Positions 14,795 to 25,356 of a DNA stretch of 64,000 nucleotides are shown here, in pieces. The stretch is from VXLM01 sp965242665 (GTDB taxonomy: Bacteria > Chloroflexota > Dehalococcoidia > Lucifugimonadales > VXLM01). The stretch is from NCBI GenBank assembly GCA_965242665.1, contig OZ251484.1, forward strand, positions 1,302,001 to 1,366,000, read 5' to 3'. How positions within the stretch are numbered: the first letter of the stretch is position 1; each line of letters opens with the position of its first letter. The notes beneath the pieces are model-generated. The model worked only from the letters and a program-made list of their open reading frames with translations, did no database searches and was not told the DNA's origin. Both the position numbers and the translations under genes were made by a program.

Positions 14795-17224
14795 ATGGAC
14801 CTCGCAGAGTTCATCGACGTCTACAAGGACGCAATCGCACAGCGGGTGGTCGAATCCTACCCGCCGCTCTACCGGCCATCGGAGAACGGCCGCGAACTCC
14901 CACACCTGCTGCGCTCCCCACTCGGCGCGCAGAAGGACGCCATCCAAGGCGCAGCACTCTCCCTCCAAACACACCGAGGCACCACCGTCGTTGGAGAGAT
15001 GGGCACCGGCAAGACCTTCATCGCAGCCAGCGCAGCGCACGCCGCAGGCTTCCAAAGGATCCTCGTCCTCTGCCCGCCCCACCTGACCCGAAAGTGGAAG
15101 CGAGAAGTCGAACAGACCATCCCCTTCGCACGCGCAGCCATCGTTACCTCCATCACCGACCTCGAACAGCTGCGCGCATCCATCGGCTCCGGACCCCTCT
15201 TCGCCATCATGTCCAGAGAACGCGCCAAACTCTCCTACCGATGGCAGCCAGCCGTCATGCACCGTTGGGCAGTCTCCGGCGGCCACGACGGCAAGCCAGC
15301 CAAACTCACCAGACGGGAAAAGACCGGACAACCCTTCCGCGTCCCCTGCTGCCCAGACTGCGCGGCGCAGATCGCAGACGCCGACGGCGTGCCGCTCTCA
15401 TACGCCGAACTGAACCGCAGGAAGCACGAATGCGACCACTGCGCATCCCCCCTCTGGCAAGCCGACCACTCAGGCCCGCGCCGATACCCCCTCGCAGACT
15501 ACGTCAAGACGCACATGCGCGGCTTCTTCGACCTGCTCATCGGCGACGAAGTCCACGAATACAAAGGCAGAGGCTCCGCACAAGGCATCGCAGCAGGCAT
15601 CCTCGCCGACGCTTGCGGAAGATCCCTCAGCCTCAGCGGAACCCTCATGGGCGGCTACTCCTCCACACTCTTCCACCTGCTCTACAGGTTCTCCCCAGAA
15701 ATCAGAACGGAGTTCGGACGATCCGAAGAACGCAGATGGATCACCCGCTACGGATTCGAAGAGCATACCATCGGCGTCGGGGACGACTCCGCCGTAGAAG
15801 ACGGTCGCAACAGCAGACGCAGACAGTACCGAAAGGTCGTGCGGGAAAGACCAGGACTCGTACCGTCCGCACTCTTCCACCTCATCGGCAACACCGTCTT
15901 CCTCCGACTCTCGGACGTCGCATCCAGCCTCCCCACATACGACGAACAGGTGATGCTGGCAGGCATGGACGGAGAACCCGACTCGACGAGCTACTCCCAA
16001 CGCACAGCCTACGCATCCGTGTTCGACGCACTCCGCAATGCCCTGGCCGACGCACTCTCCAAAGGCTCCAAGCGCCTGCTGGCAACCTACCTCCAAACCC
16101 TCCTCGCATACCCCGACGGCTGCACCAAGGGCGAAACCGTCTTCGACCCCGCGACAGGCAACGTCATCGCACACATCCCCCCGCTCTCCGAAGACAAACT
16201 CTACCCCAAGGAACAAGCCCTCATCGACCTAGTAGCCGCAGAACGAATGCTCGGACGCAGGATACTGGTCTACGCAACGCACACGGGAACCAGAGACATC
16301 ACCGAGCGAATGGCCGACGCGCTCGCACGACACGGCTTCCAAGCAGCCGTCATGAAGGCCGACGCCGTGGCGCCAGACCGCAGAGAAGCATGGGTCGCAC
16401 AGAAGGTCAAGCAGGGCATCGACGTGCTCATCTGCCACCCTCGACTGGTGCAGACCGGACTCGACCTCATCGACTTCCCCACCATCTGCTGGTACGAGAC
16501 CGACTACTCGGTCTACACCATGCGCCAAGCCTCCCGCAGGTCGTGGCGCATCGGACAGACCAAGCCAGTCAAGGTCGTCTTCATGGCCTACCACAACACC
16601 CTCCAAGCCAACGCACTCGAACTCGTGGCCAAGAAACTCCAAGCCTCCCTCGCCGTAGAAGGCGAACTCCCAGAAGACGGACTGGCCGCATACGGAGACG
16701 ACGGCGACGATCTGATGATCGCACTGGCACGCAAGATCGTCAGCGGAGAAACGGACGACGCAGAGAACGTGGAGACAGCGTTCGCACAAGCGCGAGAACT
16801 CGAAGCCAACGCACAAGAACTCCTGGTAGACGACGGCTGGAGAATCGTAGACCCGGAGCCAGCCGCGGCACGCCCCAACAGGACCAACGAAAACGGAACC
16901 GCCATCGAAGCGCACCACAACGGGACGAACGGCAACGGAAACGGGGCATCCCCCAAGAAGCACGAAGGCAACGGCCACGCCCAAGACGACATCGGGACGA
17001 GCGTCGAACTCGCACTGAACGACGACAGCCACGCCTCCAACGGCAACGGTCACCGCAACGAGGCCCCAAAGACGAAGCAGTCGCTGTTCTCCTGGACCGA
17101 GTTCATGGCCGAACAGCCCATGCCGAAGAGCCGAAGGCGCAAGTCCGCCTCGACTTCCCTCTTCCAGTGGGCGTTCACCATGGAGCAGGAACAAGAGAAG
17201 GAACCAGCCGGACTGCCTGCCTAG
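14795..17224 (+). CDS. SNF2-family helicase with zinc-finger insertion
   Basis: About 809 aa from ATG 14795 (GGAG nine bases upstream); an in-frame ATG at 14765 would add 10 residues. Numbered from 14765: Walker A GEMGTGKT (77-84), LVLCPPHLTRKWKRE (motif Ia), DEVHEYKG (261-268, DEAD-box class), SLSGTLMGG (motif III) and the helicase C-terminal YETDYSVYTMRQASRRSWRIGQ region (about 576-598). A CCPDC...CDHC insertion (195-226) between motifs Ia and II should bind zinc. The last 200 residues are low-complexity Asn/Gly/His-rich. It likely translocates on or remodels double-stranded DNA for element replication, repair or anti-defence; pairing with the DUF6094-like methylase recurs in ICEs. Confidence 0.85.
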   Translation: MDLAEFIDVYKDAIAQRVVESYPPLYRPSENGRELPHLLRSPLGAQKDAIQGAALSLQTHRGTTVVGEMGTGKTFIAASAAHAAGFQRILVLCPPHLTRKWKREVEQTIPFARAAIVTSITDLEQLRASIGSGPLFAIMSRERAKLSYRWQPAVMHRWAVSGGHDGKPAKLTRREKTGQPFRVPCCPDCAAQIADADGVPLSYAELNRRKHECDHCASPLWQADHSGPRRYPLADYVKTHMRGFFDLLIGDEVHEYKGRGSAQGIAAGILADACGRSLSLSGTLMGGYSSTLFHLLYRFSPEIRTEFGRSEERRWITRYGFEEHTIGVGDDSAVEDGRNSRRRQYRKVVRERPGLVPSALFHLIGNTVFLRLSDVASSLPTYDEQVMLAGMDGEPDSTSYSQRTAYASVFDALRNALADALSKGSKRLLATYLQTLLAYPDGCTKGETVFDPATGNVIAHIPPLSEDKLYPKEQALIDLVAAERMLGRRILVYATHTGTRDITERMADALARHGFQAAVMKADAVAPDRREAWVAQKVKQGIDVLICHPRLVQTGLDLIDFPTICWYETDYSVYTMRQASRRSWRIGQTKPVKVVFMAYHNTLQANALELVAKKLQASLAVEGELPEDGLAAYGDDGDDLMIALARKIVSGETDDAENVETAFAQARELEANAQELLVDDGWRIVDPEPAAARPNRTNENGTAIEAHHNGTNGNGNGASPKKHEGNGHAQDDIGTSVELALNDDSHASNGNGHRNEAPKTKQSLFSWTEFMAEQPMPKSRRRKSASTSLFQWAFTMEQEQEKEPAGLPA

Positions 17225-17614
17225 CCAGTAGACCGGCCCAGGACGCCGGCTAGCACAACACATGGGAGGCCACCGCACCGACTGCGGCGACCTCCCATGC
17301 TCATCCATATGTGTGACCTTCTTTGCATTTTCTGGAAAGAGACAGGGGGGTCTTGCGGCAACATCCACAATCTCTCCCTCTGCCTAATTTTGACGGATTG
17401 CCAGTGTATCTTGCAGGTGAAGGCCCGTCATCATTGCCTTATTGCCCTTTGGGTTGGACCATTGGCTACTCGGCCGACGGGCGAAGACCTCTGCTATCTC
17501 TCCATATCTCGGTAGAGAGTACGGATCTTCATCTGGTGTTGACAGTTGCGGATAGAGGGGGTATGCTACGCTAGCCATAGGGTAAAGTTCGTCCTGGATC
17601 GAGAGAGGCGTCAA
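17225..17614 (+). promoter_or_regulatory. Terminator and sigma-70-type promoter before the FN3 giant gene
   Basis: 17261-17299 is a hairpin (CATGGGAGG pairing with CCTCCCATG) that ends the helicase transcript. The following 240 bases show no gene. At 17539-17544 is a perfect TTGACA, then 17 bases, then TATGCT (17562-17567), a near-consensus housekeeping promoter with a leader of about 40 bases. The arrangement and its G-run spacer resemble the promoter before 31274. Confidence 0.75.
17539..17567 (+). promoter_or_regulatory. Sigma-70 promoter TTGACA-17-TATGCT
   Basis: A consensus -35 with ideal spacing and a good -10, 48 bases before the GTG start at 17615. The longest open frame begins at a TTG inside this promoter spacer, which argues against that start. 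Confidence 0.75.
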
Positions 17615-20600
17615 GTGAGACTGTCCGCCGCTAGACTGCTTCCGCCTGTGCTGGCGGCCGCGCTGTTGGGAATGCTGGTCATCGTGTCCACTCCAGCAGT
17701 GACGGCCCAGGAGCCTCCACCAGATCCAGCCCCGAAAGACAAGGGCGAGGATGATGCGGAGCCGCAAGGCGCGGACGGGGGAGTCAGCGGCAGCTCCTCA
17801 TGCAGCGTGACGTCGCTGGGCACCATCTCCGGGACGATGACGCGCAGCGGGACTTGGAGCAGCTCGTGCTCTTCGACGAACCGGTCGGGAAGATACGCGC
17901 GCTTCTACAGCTTCCAGGTGAGCCGAACCTCCACCGTCCGCATTGATCTAACCTCGTCCATCGATACGTACCTGTACTTGCTGTCGGGATCAGGAACGAG
18001 CGGATCCGTGTTGACGTACAATGACGACGGCGGCACTGGCCGGAACTCGCGGATAAGCCGATCCCTCTCGGCTGGAACCTACACCGTCGAGGCGACGACG
18101 TATCCAAGCAGGCGGACGGGAAGCTTTTCCCTGTCGTTCCAGGTATCTTCGAGTTCTACGACTCCCTCGACCTCGACCGCGCCTGCGCCCTCCAACCTCA
18201 GGGTTACGAATTCTAGCCGGTCTAGCGTGAGCCTGAGCTGGAACTCGGTATCCAACGCATACCGCTACAAGCTGGAGCGTCGAGCCGGATTCTACGGTTC
18301 GTGGACTACCGTCAGTTCCAACATCAGCTATACGAGCAAGACTGCGACTGGACTGGCGTGCAACACCACCTACTACTTCCGGGTAAGCGCGCGCGGCGAC
18401 GGATCGCCTTATTCGACATCCTTCGGCAGTACGTCCTCGAGCGTGTATAGGAAGACCTCTACGTGTCCGACTGCGACCGCACCGTCCAACCTCAGAGCTA
18501 CGGCCTCCACCCGAACCAGCGTGAGCCTGAGCTGGAACTCGGTATCCAACGCATACCGGTACAAGCTGCAACGCCGAGCCGGACTCTATGGATCATGGAC
18601 TACCGTCAGTTCCAGCATCAGCTCGACGAGCAGGACGGTGACTGGCTTGGTGTGCAACACCACCTACTACTTCCGAGTAAGCGCACGCGGCGACGGCTCC
18701 CCGCTTTCGACCACTTTCGGCAGTACGTCCTCGAACGCGTATAGGAAGACCTCTACGTGTCCGACTGCGACCGCGCCGTCCAACCTCAGAGCTACGGCCT
18801 CCACCCGAACCAGCGTGAGCCTGAGCTGGAACTCGGTATCGAATGCCTATCGGTACAAGCTGCAACGCCGAGTCGGCACCGGCGGTTCGTGGAGTACCGT
18901 CAGTTCCAGCATCAGCTCGACGAGTAGGACGGTGACCGGCCTGGTGTGCAATATCACATACTACTTCCGGGTAAGCGCGCGCGGCGACGGATCCCCACTT
19001 TCGACCACTTTCGGCAGCACGTCCTCCTCGAACGTGTATAGGAAGACCTCTACGTGTCCAACTGCGACCGCGCCGTCCAACCTCAGATCTACGGCCTCCA
19101 CGCGAACCAGCGCGAGCCTGAGCTGGAACTCGGTATCCAACGCATACCGGTATAAGTTGCAACGCCGAGTCGGCACCAGCGGTTCGTGGACCACGGTTAG
19201 TTCCAGCATCAGCTCGACGAGTAGGACGGTGACTGGGCTGGTGTGCAATACCACCTACTACTTCCGAGTAAGCGCGCGCGGCGACGGCTCTCCGCTTTCG
19301 ACGTCCTTCGGTAGCACGTCCTCAAGTGTATCCAGGAAGACCTCTGCATGTCCGACCGCAACTGCCCCGTCCAACCTCAGATCTACGAGTTCTAGCCGGT
19401 CTAGCGTGAGCTTGCGTTGGAACTCGGTATCCAACGCATACCGCTACAAGCTGGAACGGCGAGTCGGACTCTACGGTTCGTGGACGACGGTCGGCGCAGA
19501 GACCAGCCTCACGAGCAAGTCCGCGACTAGCCTGGTCTGCAACATCACCTACTACTTTCGAGTAAGCGCACGCGGCGACGGTTCCCCACTTTCGACATCC
19601 TTCGGCAGCACGTCCTCGAACGTATCCAGGAAGACCTCCGCATGTCCAAACGCGTCCGCGCCCACGAGCCTCGCCGCATCCTCTCCCACGCGAACGAGCA
19701 TCGCACTGAGTTGGAACTCCGTCTCCAACGCACACCGATACAAGCTAGAACGCAGCCTCAACGGCACTAGCGGTTGGACGACGGTCGGCGCAGAGACCAG
19801 CCTCACGAGCAAGTCCGCGACCAGCCTGGTCTGTAACACCACCTACTACTTTCGAGTAAGCGCACGCGGCGACGGTTCCCCACTTTCGACATCCTTCGGC
19901 AGCACGTCCTCGAACGTATCCAGGCAAACATCCGCATGTCCAAACGCGTCCGCGCCCACGAGCCTCGCCGCATCCTCTCCCACGCGAACGAGCATCGCAC
20001 TGAGTTGGAACTCCGTCTCCAACGCACACCGATACAAGCTAGAACGCAGCCTCAACGGCACTAGCGGTTGGACGACGGTCGGCGCAGAGACCAGCCTCAC
20101 GAGCAAGTCCGCGACCAGCCTGGTCTGTAACACCACCTACTACTTTCGAGTAAGCGCGCGCGGCGACGGCTCCCCACTTTCGACATCCTTCGGCAGCACG
20201 TCATCGAACGTATCCAAGAAGACCTCCACATGTCCAAATGCAACTGCACCGTCCAACCTCAGGGCCACGGCTTCCACGCGAACGAGCATCGCACTGAGTT
20301 GGAACTCCGTCTCCAACGCACATCGCTACAAGCTAGAACGCAGCCTCAACGGCACAAGCGGTTGGACGACGGTCGGCGCAGAGACCAGCCTCACGAGCAA
20401 GACCGCGACCGGCCTGACCTGCAACACCACCTACTACTTCCGGATAAGCGCGCGCGGCGACGGCTCCCCACTTTCGACATCCTTCGGCAGCACGTCATCG
20501 AACGTATCCAAGAAGACCTCCGCATGTCCAAACGCGTCCGCACCCACGGGTCTCACCGCATCCTCTCCCACGCGTACCAGCGTCGCACTGAGTTGGAACG

Positions 20601-23600
20601 CCGTGTCCAACGCACACCGCTACAAGCTAGAACGCAGCCTCAACGGCACTAGCGGTTGGACATCCGTCGACGACGACATCAGCGGCACGAGCAAGTCCGC
20701 GACCGGCCTGACCTGCAACACCACATACTACTTCCGGGTAAGCGCGCGCGGCGACGGCTCCCCACTTTCGACATCCTTCGGCAGCACGTCATCGAATGTA
20801 TCCAAGAAGACCTCCGCGTGTTCAACCGCCCCCGCACCTTCCAACCTCAGCGCATCATCTCCCACGCAGACCAGCGTCAAACTAAGTTGGAACTCCGTCT
20901 CCAACGCATCCGTGTACAAACTGGAACGCAGCACAAGCTCCAGCGGACCCTGGACATCTGTAAGCTCGTCCATATCAAGCGCCTCACACACCGCGACCGG
21001 ACTGACCTGCAACACCACCTACTACTTCCGAGTAAGTGCAAAGGGCGACGGCTCCCCCTACTCGACATCCTTCGGCTCGGCGTCATCGAACGTATCCAAG
21101 AAGACCTCCGCGTGTTCAACCGCCCCCGCACCTTCCAACCTCAGCGCATCATCTCCCACGCAGACCAGCGTCAAACTAAGTTGGAGCGCAGTCTCCAACG
21201 CATCCGCGTACAAACTGGAACGCAGCACAAGCTCAAGCGGACCCTGGACCACCGTAAGCTCGTCCATATCAAGCACGTCCCACACCACGACCGGCCTGAC
21301 CTGCAACACCACATACTACTTCCGAGTGAGCGCAAAGGGCGACGGCTCCCCATACTCAACCTCATTCGGCAGCACTTCCTCGAACGTATCGAGAGCAACA
21401 AGCGCTTGTAATATCCTGCCTGTGTTTGGCGCGTCGTCATACAGCTTCTCGGTCGCAGAGAACGCAGCGACTAGCGCCGCTGTGGGTACCGTATCCGCGA
21501 CCGACTCGGATGTTGGCGACACGGTGTCGTACTCCTTTACAGACGGGAACGGAGCTGGCAAGTTTGCCGTCGGATCGACAACCGGCGCGATCACCGTAGC
21601 AGGAGACCTCGATCACGAAACCACCGCGTCCTACAGCCTGACAGTACGCGCAAGCGACACCAAGGGAGGAACCACCGACGCAACCGTCACCATATCGGTG
21701 ACAGACATCACCGAGGCATCCATCACCGCGAGCCCCGCCAATCCCCAGCTACCAGGACAACAGAGAGTGACGATGACCGCCTCCCTCGAGGACTCCCCAA
21801 CAGGCGCAGGGCTATCGTATCAGTGGCAAGAGAAATCAGGCAGCCAGTGGACTACTCTGACTTGGACGACCTCCCAGCAGAACATCACGTCCAGCGACCC
21901 CGCATCTCGGACGTTCAGGGTTACGATCACGCGCGGTTCGACTACAGTTGCGTCGAGTCCTACCACGATCACGTGGGCCAATCGGCCCGGAACGGTGTCC
22001 GCGCCGACGGTGACAGCAGGCCCTGCAGGCCTCGAGGTTAGTTGGACTGCGCCGTCCAATGGCGGAGTTGCCATCACGGGCTACAACGTGCGGCATAGGA
22101 CTGCTTCAGTTTCTGGACAGTCCGCCGGGTCAGACGGCGTTGCGGGCGCGAGCGTAACTCGCGCGGTGTGGACGACAGAGACGTTCGAGGGGACTGGGAC
22201 AAGCCGGACCATCTCGAATCTCAAGACGAACGCAGCCTACGCTGTCCAAGTGCAGGCCTGCAACGGGGAGACGAGCGTCGGACTGGCGAGGTGTGGAGAC
22301 TGGTCTTCCTTGACGAACGGCACGACGGGACGGGCCGTCCTCAAGGGGAACCTGCGCACCACGTCCGGGACGGAGATCACCGCCCCCGTGGGCATCGCGT
22401 GGGACGGGACGAACCTCTACCTCGTAGACGACAACACGGACGCGCTGTACACCGTGGACACGAGCACAGGCCCCAACGCAGGAGTGGTCAACCACAAGGG
22501 GGACCTGCGCACCGCGTCCGGGACGAAGATTACCAACCCGCGCGCACTCGCGTGGGACGGAGCCAAAGACAACCCCAAACTCTACATGCTGACCGCAGAT
22601 GCACTGTACACGCTGGACACATCCGACGCACCCGACCCATCCAATACATCCCAGAAATCCGCAGGGAAGGCCACCAAGGTCGGAAGTCAAGTCCGATTCG
22701 GGATTCGCAACTCCAACAACCAACTCATCGCCACGGTCGACGCCCGAGGCATCGCATGGAGACGCAGCCACCTCACCAGCTCGACAGATTCAAATGCCCG
22801 ACTCGAAGGACGCCTCTACATGGTGGACCGCCAGACGGACGCCCTGCACATACTGAACACGGAAGGAAGTCCGCTTGGCCGCGCCGCCTACTCCGACCGT
22901 TCCACCACGAAGTTCGGGGCGAACATCGATATCCCTTCAGGCATCGAGTGGGTCGGCTCCGACCTCTACATGATCGCAGACGGCCCAGGAGCGCTGCCGT
23001 GGATACTCTACAAACTCGCCCCGACGACAGGCGCAGCCGCCAGCGCAGGAGCGCTCGGAGTCAAGACCCCAACCGACCTCGCTTGGAACTGGAACAACTC
23101 GACACTGTACCTCATAGACGACACTACCAACGCACTCTACTCCGTCGCAGGAATACAAGCCCCGTCTCCTCAGGCTGGGACGGGGACAGAACAGATCGGA
23201 AGTGCGACTAAGTTCGGTCTCTCGCTTAGCAATCCGCGCGGCATCGCGTGGGGCGGGGCCAAGGACGACCAGAAACTCTACATGGTGGACGACGGCACGG
23301 ACGCCCTCTATACCGTGAACACGACGACAGGAGTGGCGAGTCAGGTCGGGAGCGCGACTCGGTTCGGAATTCTCAACACTCAGAACCAGCCCGTCTCCAA
23401 TGTCCAAACACGCGACCTCGCGTGGGACGGTAACAACCTCTACCTGCTTACAGTGGACACACTGTACACGCTGAATACGACAGACGGGACAGCAACCCAG
23501 GCAGGACGATTGATTGTGCATCCAGCGGCTGAACCTCCAGCGGGACCCACTGCCCCGTTCGGACTCGCTCATGGTCAGGGTGGATTTCTATACATGGTGA

Positions 23601-24733
23601 ACCGAGGAGACTCCCCAGCCCTGTACAGGATGGGCAAATTGGGTACTGTGTACCGAGTGGCTCCGGCCATCGTCAGATTTGGAGCAGATGTTAGCAATCC
23701 TACCGGCCTCGTGTGGGACGGAAATACCCTCTACACCAGCAACATCGCTTCAGATGGGGCAGGCGTGCTGTACAAGGTAGACAAGACAACGGGCATCGCC
23801 GAACGCGTCGGGGCGCTCGGTATCGACAATCCAACCGACCTTGCCTGGGACAGCGAATCGTCTACCCTATACGTAGTGGACGACAGTACGGATGCGCTCT
23901 ACAAAGTTGCCGATCTGCATCCCTACCTGCCGAACGCTGGTGACCTCTACTACAATGGCGGCAACTTCGCAGACGCCTTCATGCGATGGGACAATCCGAA
24001 GTGGGACAGAGTCGATAACTGCGACATCACGCCGACTACAGAAGATACTGACTGCTCGACCTATGAGCATGACCTGGAACTCGAATGGGACAACCCAGAC
24101 ACCGAGGACAACAAACCTCAGGGATGGTTTACTGTAGCCAGAACTCGACTCCTAATAGAGGGATTTCTGGACATTATTGGGGGACTCATTGACTTGAATA
24201 TAGGATCTTATCCCGGTCGGACGAGTCCACTGGGAATAGTTCAATATGACCCACCGATATGGCCGCAATTCTCGCCCTCACTAGCTCTGCCAAATGCACT
24301 ACCATCAGACCTGTTCTGTACGACATGGTCGGATCTTCCTCAATTCTACAATGACTGCCGCACGGCAGGAATCGGAGAAACAGAGGAGGGTAAGATTGTC
24401 CTTTCCTTTGGCTCGTACAAAGCAAACGCTATCGAACCAGGCCGCGACTACTACGGCTCTTGGAGCTTCAACAATCAAATCGGCACAGATTCTACTACGA
24501 GTGTAAATTCTACTACGAGTGTAGACTTGTATGGTCAAGAAGGTAGATTTGGAGAGGATCCGAACGCCACGTTGTTGAAAAGAATCAAGGCTCGTTATGT
24601 TTGTCCACGGATAACGGTATACAACTGGTGTGTTTTTGGAATAGACGGACACCAGAGAAGCCTCCGTCCAAACAATACTACATGGATGTGGGAGTACGGT
24701 ACATCATTCTACGACTCATACCAGAGACAGTGA
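17615..24733 (+). CDS. Giant secreted FN3/beta-propeller repeat protein
   Basis: 2372 aa from GTG 17615 (GAGAGG upstream). Signal peptide 1-32; bacterial pre-peptidase C-terminal (PPC) domain about 62-178; eleven tandem fibronectin-III modules about 188-1262, each with APSNL...LSWNSVSNA.RYKLER and the TYYFRVSARGDGSP strand; cadherin-like domain (about 1268-1366); Ig-like segment; another FN3 (about 1459-1572); an NHL/PQQ-like beta-propeller region of repeated LAWDG...LYTVDD units (about 1575-2105); and an unrecognised aromatic/Cys-containing C-terminal domain. No sortase motif or membrane anchor is obvious. Probably an extracellular adhesin or scaffold. Neighbouring FN3 modules are nearly identical in DNA, so copy number is likely to vary. 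Confidence 0.85.
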   Translation: MRLSAARLLPPVLAAALLGMLVIVSTPAVTAQEPPPDPAPKDKGEDDAEPQGADGGVSGSSSCSVTSLGTISGTMTRSGTWSSSCSSTNRSGRYARFYSFQVSRTSTVRIDLTSSIDTYLYLLSGSGTSGSVLTYNDDGGTGRNSRISRSLSAGTYTVEATTYPSRRTGSFSLSFQVSSSSTTPSTSTAPAPSNLRVTNSSRSSVSLSWNSVSNAYRYKLERRAGFYGSWTTVSSNISYTSKTATGLACNTTYYFRVSARGDGSPYSTSFGSTSSSVYRKTSTCPTATAPSNLRATASTRTSVSLSWNSVSNAYRYKLQRRAGLYGSWTTVSSSISSTSRTVTGLVCNTTYYFRVSARGDGSPLSTTFGSTSSNAYRKTSTCPTATAPSNLRATASTRTSVSLSWNSVSNAYRYKLQRRVGTGGSWSTVSSSISSTSRTVTGLVCNITYYFRVSARGDGSPLSTTFGSTSSSNVYRKTSTCPTATAPSNLRSTASTRTSASLSWNSVSNAYRYKLQRRVGTSGSWTTVSSSISSTSRTVTGLVCNTTYYFRVSARGDGSPLSTSFGSTSSSVSRKTSACPTATAPSNLRSTSSSRSSVSLRWNSVSNAYRYKLERRVGLYGSWTTVGAETSLTSKSATSLVCNITYYFRVSARGDGSPLSTSFGSTSSNVSRKTSACPNASAPTSLAASSPTRTSIALSWNSVSNAHRYKLERSLNGTSGWTTVGAETSLTSKSATSLVCNTTYYFRVSARGDGSPLSTSFGSTSSNVSRQTSACPNASAPTSLAASSPTRTSIALSWNSVSNAHRYKLERSLNGTSGWTTVGAETSLTSKSATSLVCNTTYYFRVSARGDGSPLSTSFGSTSSNVSKKTSTCPNATAPSNLRATASTRTSIALSWNSVSNAHRYKLERSLNGTSGWTTVGAETSLTSKTATGLTCNTTYYFRISARGDGSPLSTSFGSTSSNVSKKTSACPNASAPTGLTASSPTRTSVALSWNAVSNAHRYKLERSLNGTSGWTSVDDDISGTSKSATGLTCNTTYYFRVSARGDGSPLSTSFGSTSSNVSKKTSACSTAPAPSNLSASSPTQTSVKLSWNSVSNASVYKLERSTSSSGPWTSVSSSISSASHTATGLTCNTTYYFRVSAKGDGSPYSTSFGSASSNVSKKTSACSTAPAPSNLSASSPTQTSVKLSWSAVSNASAYKLERSTSSSGPWTTVSSSISSTSHTTTGLTCNTTYYFRVSAKGDGSPYSTSFGSTSSNVSRATSACNILPVFGASSYSFSVAENAATSAAVGTVSATDSDVGDTVSYSFTDGNGAGKFAVGSTTGAITVAGDLDHETTASYSLTVRASDTKGGTTDATVTISVTDITEASITASPANPQLPGQQRVTMTASLEDSPTGAGLSYQWQEKSGSQWTTLTWTTSQQNITSSDPASRTFRVTITRGSTTVASSPTTITWANRPGTVSAPTVTAGPAGLEVSWTAPSNGGVAITGYNVRHRTASVSGQSAGSDGVAGASVTRAVWTTETFEGTGTSRTISNLKTNAAYAVQVQACNGETSVGLARCGDWSSLTNGTTGRAVLKGNLRTTSGTEITAPVGIAWDGTNLYLVDDNTDALYTVDTSTGPNAGVVNHKGDLRTASGTKITNPRALAWDGAKDNPKLYMLTADALYTLDTSDAPDPSNTSQKSAGKATKVGSQVRFGIRNSNNQLIATVDARGIAWRRSHLTSSTDSNARLEGRLYMVDRQTDALHILNTEGSPLGRAAYSDRSTTKFGANIDIPSGIEWVGSDLYMIADGPGALPWILYKLAPTTGAAASAGALGVKTPTDLAWNWNNSTLYLIDDTTNALYSVAGIQAPSPQAGTGTEQIGSATKFGLSLSNPRGIAWGGAKDDQKLYMVDDGTDALYTVNTTTGVASQVGSATRFGILNTQNQPVSNVQTRDLAWDGNNLYLLTVDTLYTLNTTDGTATQAGRLIVHPAAEPPAGPTAPFGLAHGQGGFLYMVNRGDSPALYRMGKLGTVYRVAPAIVRFGADVSNPTGLVWDGNTLYTSNIASDGAGVLYKVDKTTGIAERVGALGIDNPTDLAWDSESSTLYVVDDSTDALYKVADLHPYLPNAGDLYYNGGNFADAFMRWDNPKWDRVDNCDITPTTEDTDCSTYEHDLELEWDNPDTEDNKPQGWFTVARTRLLIEGFLDIIGGLIDLNIGSYPGRTSPLGIVQYDPPIWPQFSPSLALPNALPSDLFCTTWSDLPQFYNDCRTAGIGETEEGKIVLSFGSYKANAIEPGRDYYGSWSFNNQIGTDSTTSVNSTTSVDLYGQEGRFGEDPNATLLKRIKARYVCPRITVYNWCVFGIDGHQRSLRPNNTTWMWEYGTSFYDSYQRQ
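18178..21400 (+). repeat. Eleven FN3-encoding tandem repeats (291-297 bp)
   Basis: Repeats of about 97-98 codons. The copies beginning near 19641 and 19935 are almost base-identical over a 294-bp period, while outer copies have diverged. This points to recent internal duplication or gene conversion. Confidence 0.85.
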
Positions 24734-24735
24734 TC

Positions 24736-25356
24736 ATGACGAAGTATGCTAAAATGTCCTACTTTGTCTTGATTATTGTCATATCTTACGTGTCATGGAT
24801 TATGATCATCCTGCTCATTGGGTTCTCATTCATTACACTACTGCTCGGCTGTATACTTGCTGGAGTGCTTGCCAATGGAGACCGTGCCAGAAAAATCTAT
24901 ACAGCCAGTGTTATATTTCCTCTGATACTGCTCATCTGGGCCGTATCGTGGGGATTGCTGTATATATATCCAACTGCTGCTGGCATTTTTGTAGCAAAAC
25001 TGTATGATTGGTTTGGGAATCATGGAGAGTGGTTTGTTGCTTTGATGTCTGTGATAGTCGGGATTCCACTAAGTATAGTTGCGTTGCATATACTCAAGAT
25101 GCATAAGAAATCATCGCGCTACTTTGCGATTTCAATAGCTGCTTTCATTGTCATACTGCCTGTAATTCAGATCTCTAATAGTGCTTTTTCTGGCGACTCT
25201 GTTGTTGTTATAATCTTGAGTGTACCGTACATAGTTTCTGCACTCTTGGCGGCGTTGGTCGGCGGAGTCAGCCGGCCATACCAGGACATTATTCTGTGGA
25301 TGATTGTGTTTCTACTGTTGATTCTAATGATTCCAATTCCTATAGCGGAGACGTAG
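24736..25356 (+). CDS. AT-rich polytopic membrane protein coupled to the FN3 giant
   Basis: 206 aa from ATG 24736, two bases after the stop of the giant gene and with no ribosome site of its own, so it is probably translated by coupling. About six hydrophobic segments (near 9-30, 35-50, 55-78, 88-105, 118-135, 145-200) fill almost the whole length. The coding DNA is strikingly AT-rich compared with every neighbour. No family recognised. The position suggests a membrane partner (anchor, exporter or immunity-like) of the giant protein, but only by context. Confidence 0.65.
   Translation: MTKYAKMSYFVLIIVISYVSWIMIILLIGFSFITLLLGCILAGVLANGDRARKIYTASVIFPLILLIWAVSWGLLYIYPTAAGIFVAKLYDWFGNHGEWFVALMSVIVGIPLSIVALHILKMHKKSSRYFAISIAAFIVILPVIQISNSAFSGDSVVVIILSVPYIVSALLAALVGGVSRPYQDIILWMIVFLLLILMIPIPIAET

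Noticed and set aside
14758..17253. 831-codon frame over the helicase
   Set aside because: It is a +2 shadow of the helicase, Arg/Pro/His-rich and without motifs.
17546..17614. Upstream TTG start for the FN3 giant
   Set aside because: It lies inside a near-consensus promoter spacer; the GTG at 17615 has a ribosome site and gives a proper signal peptide.
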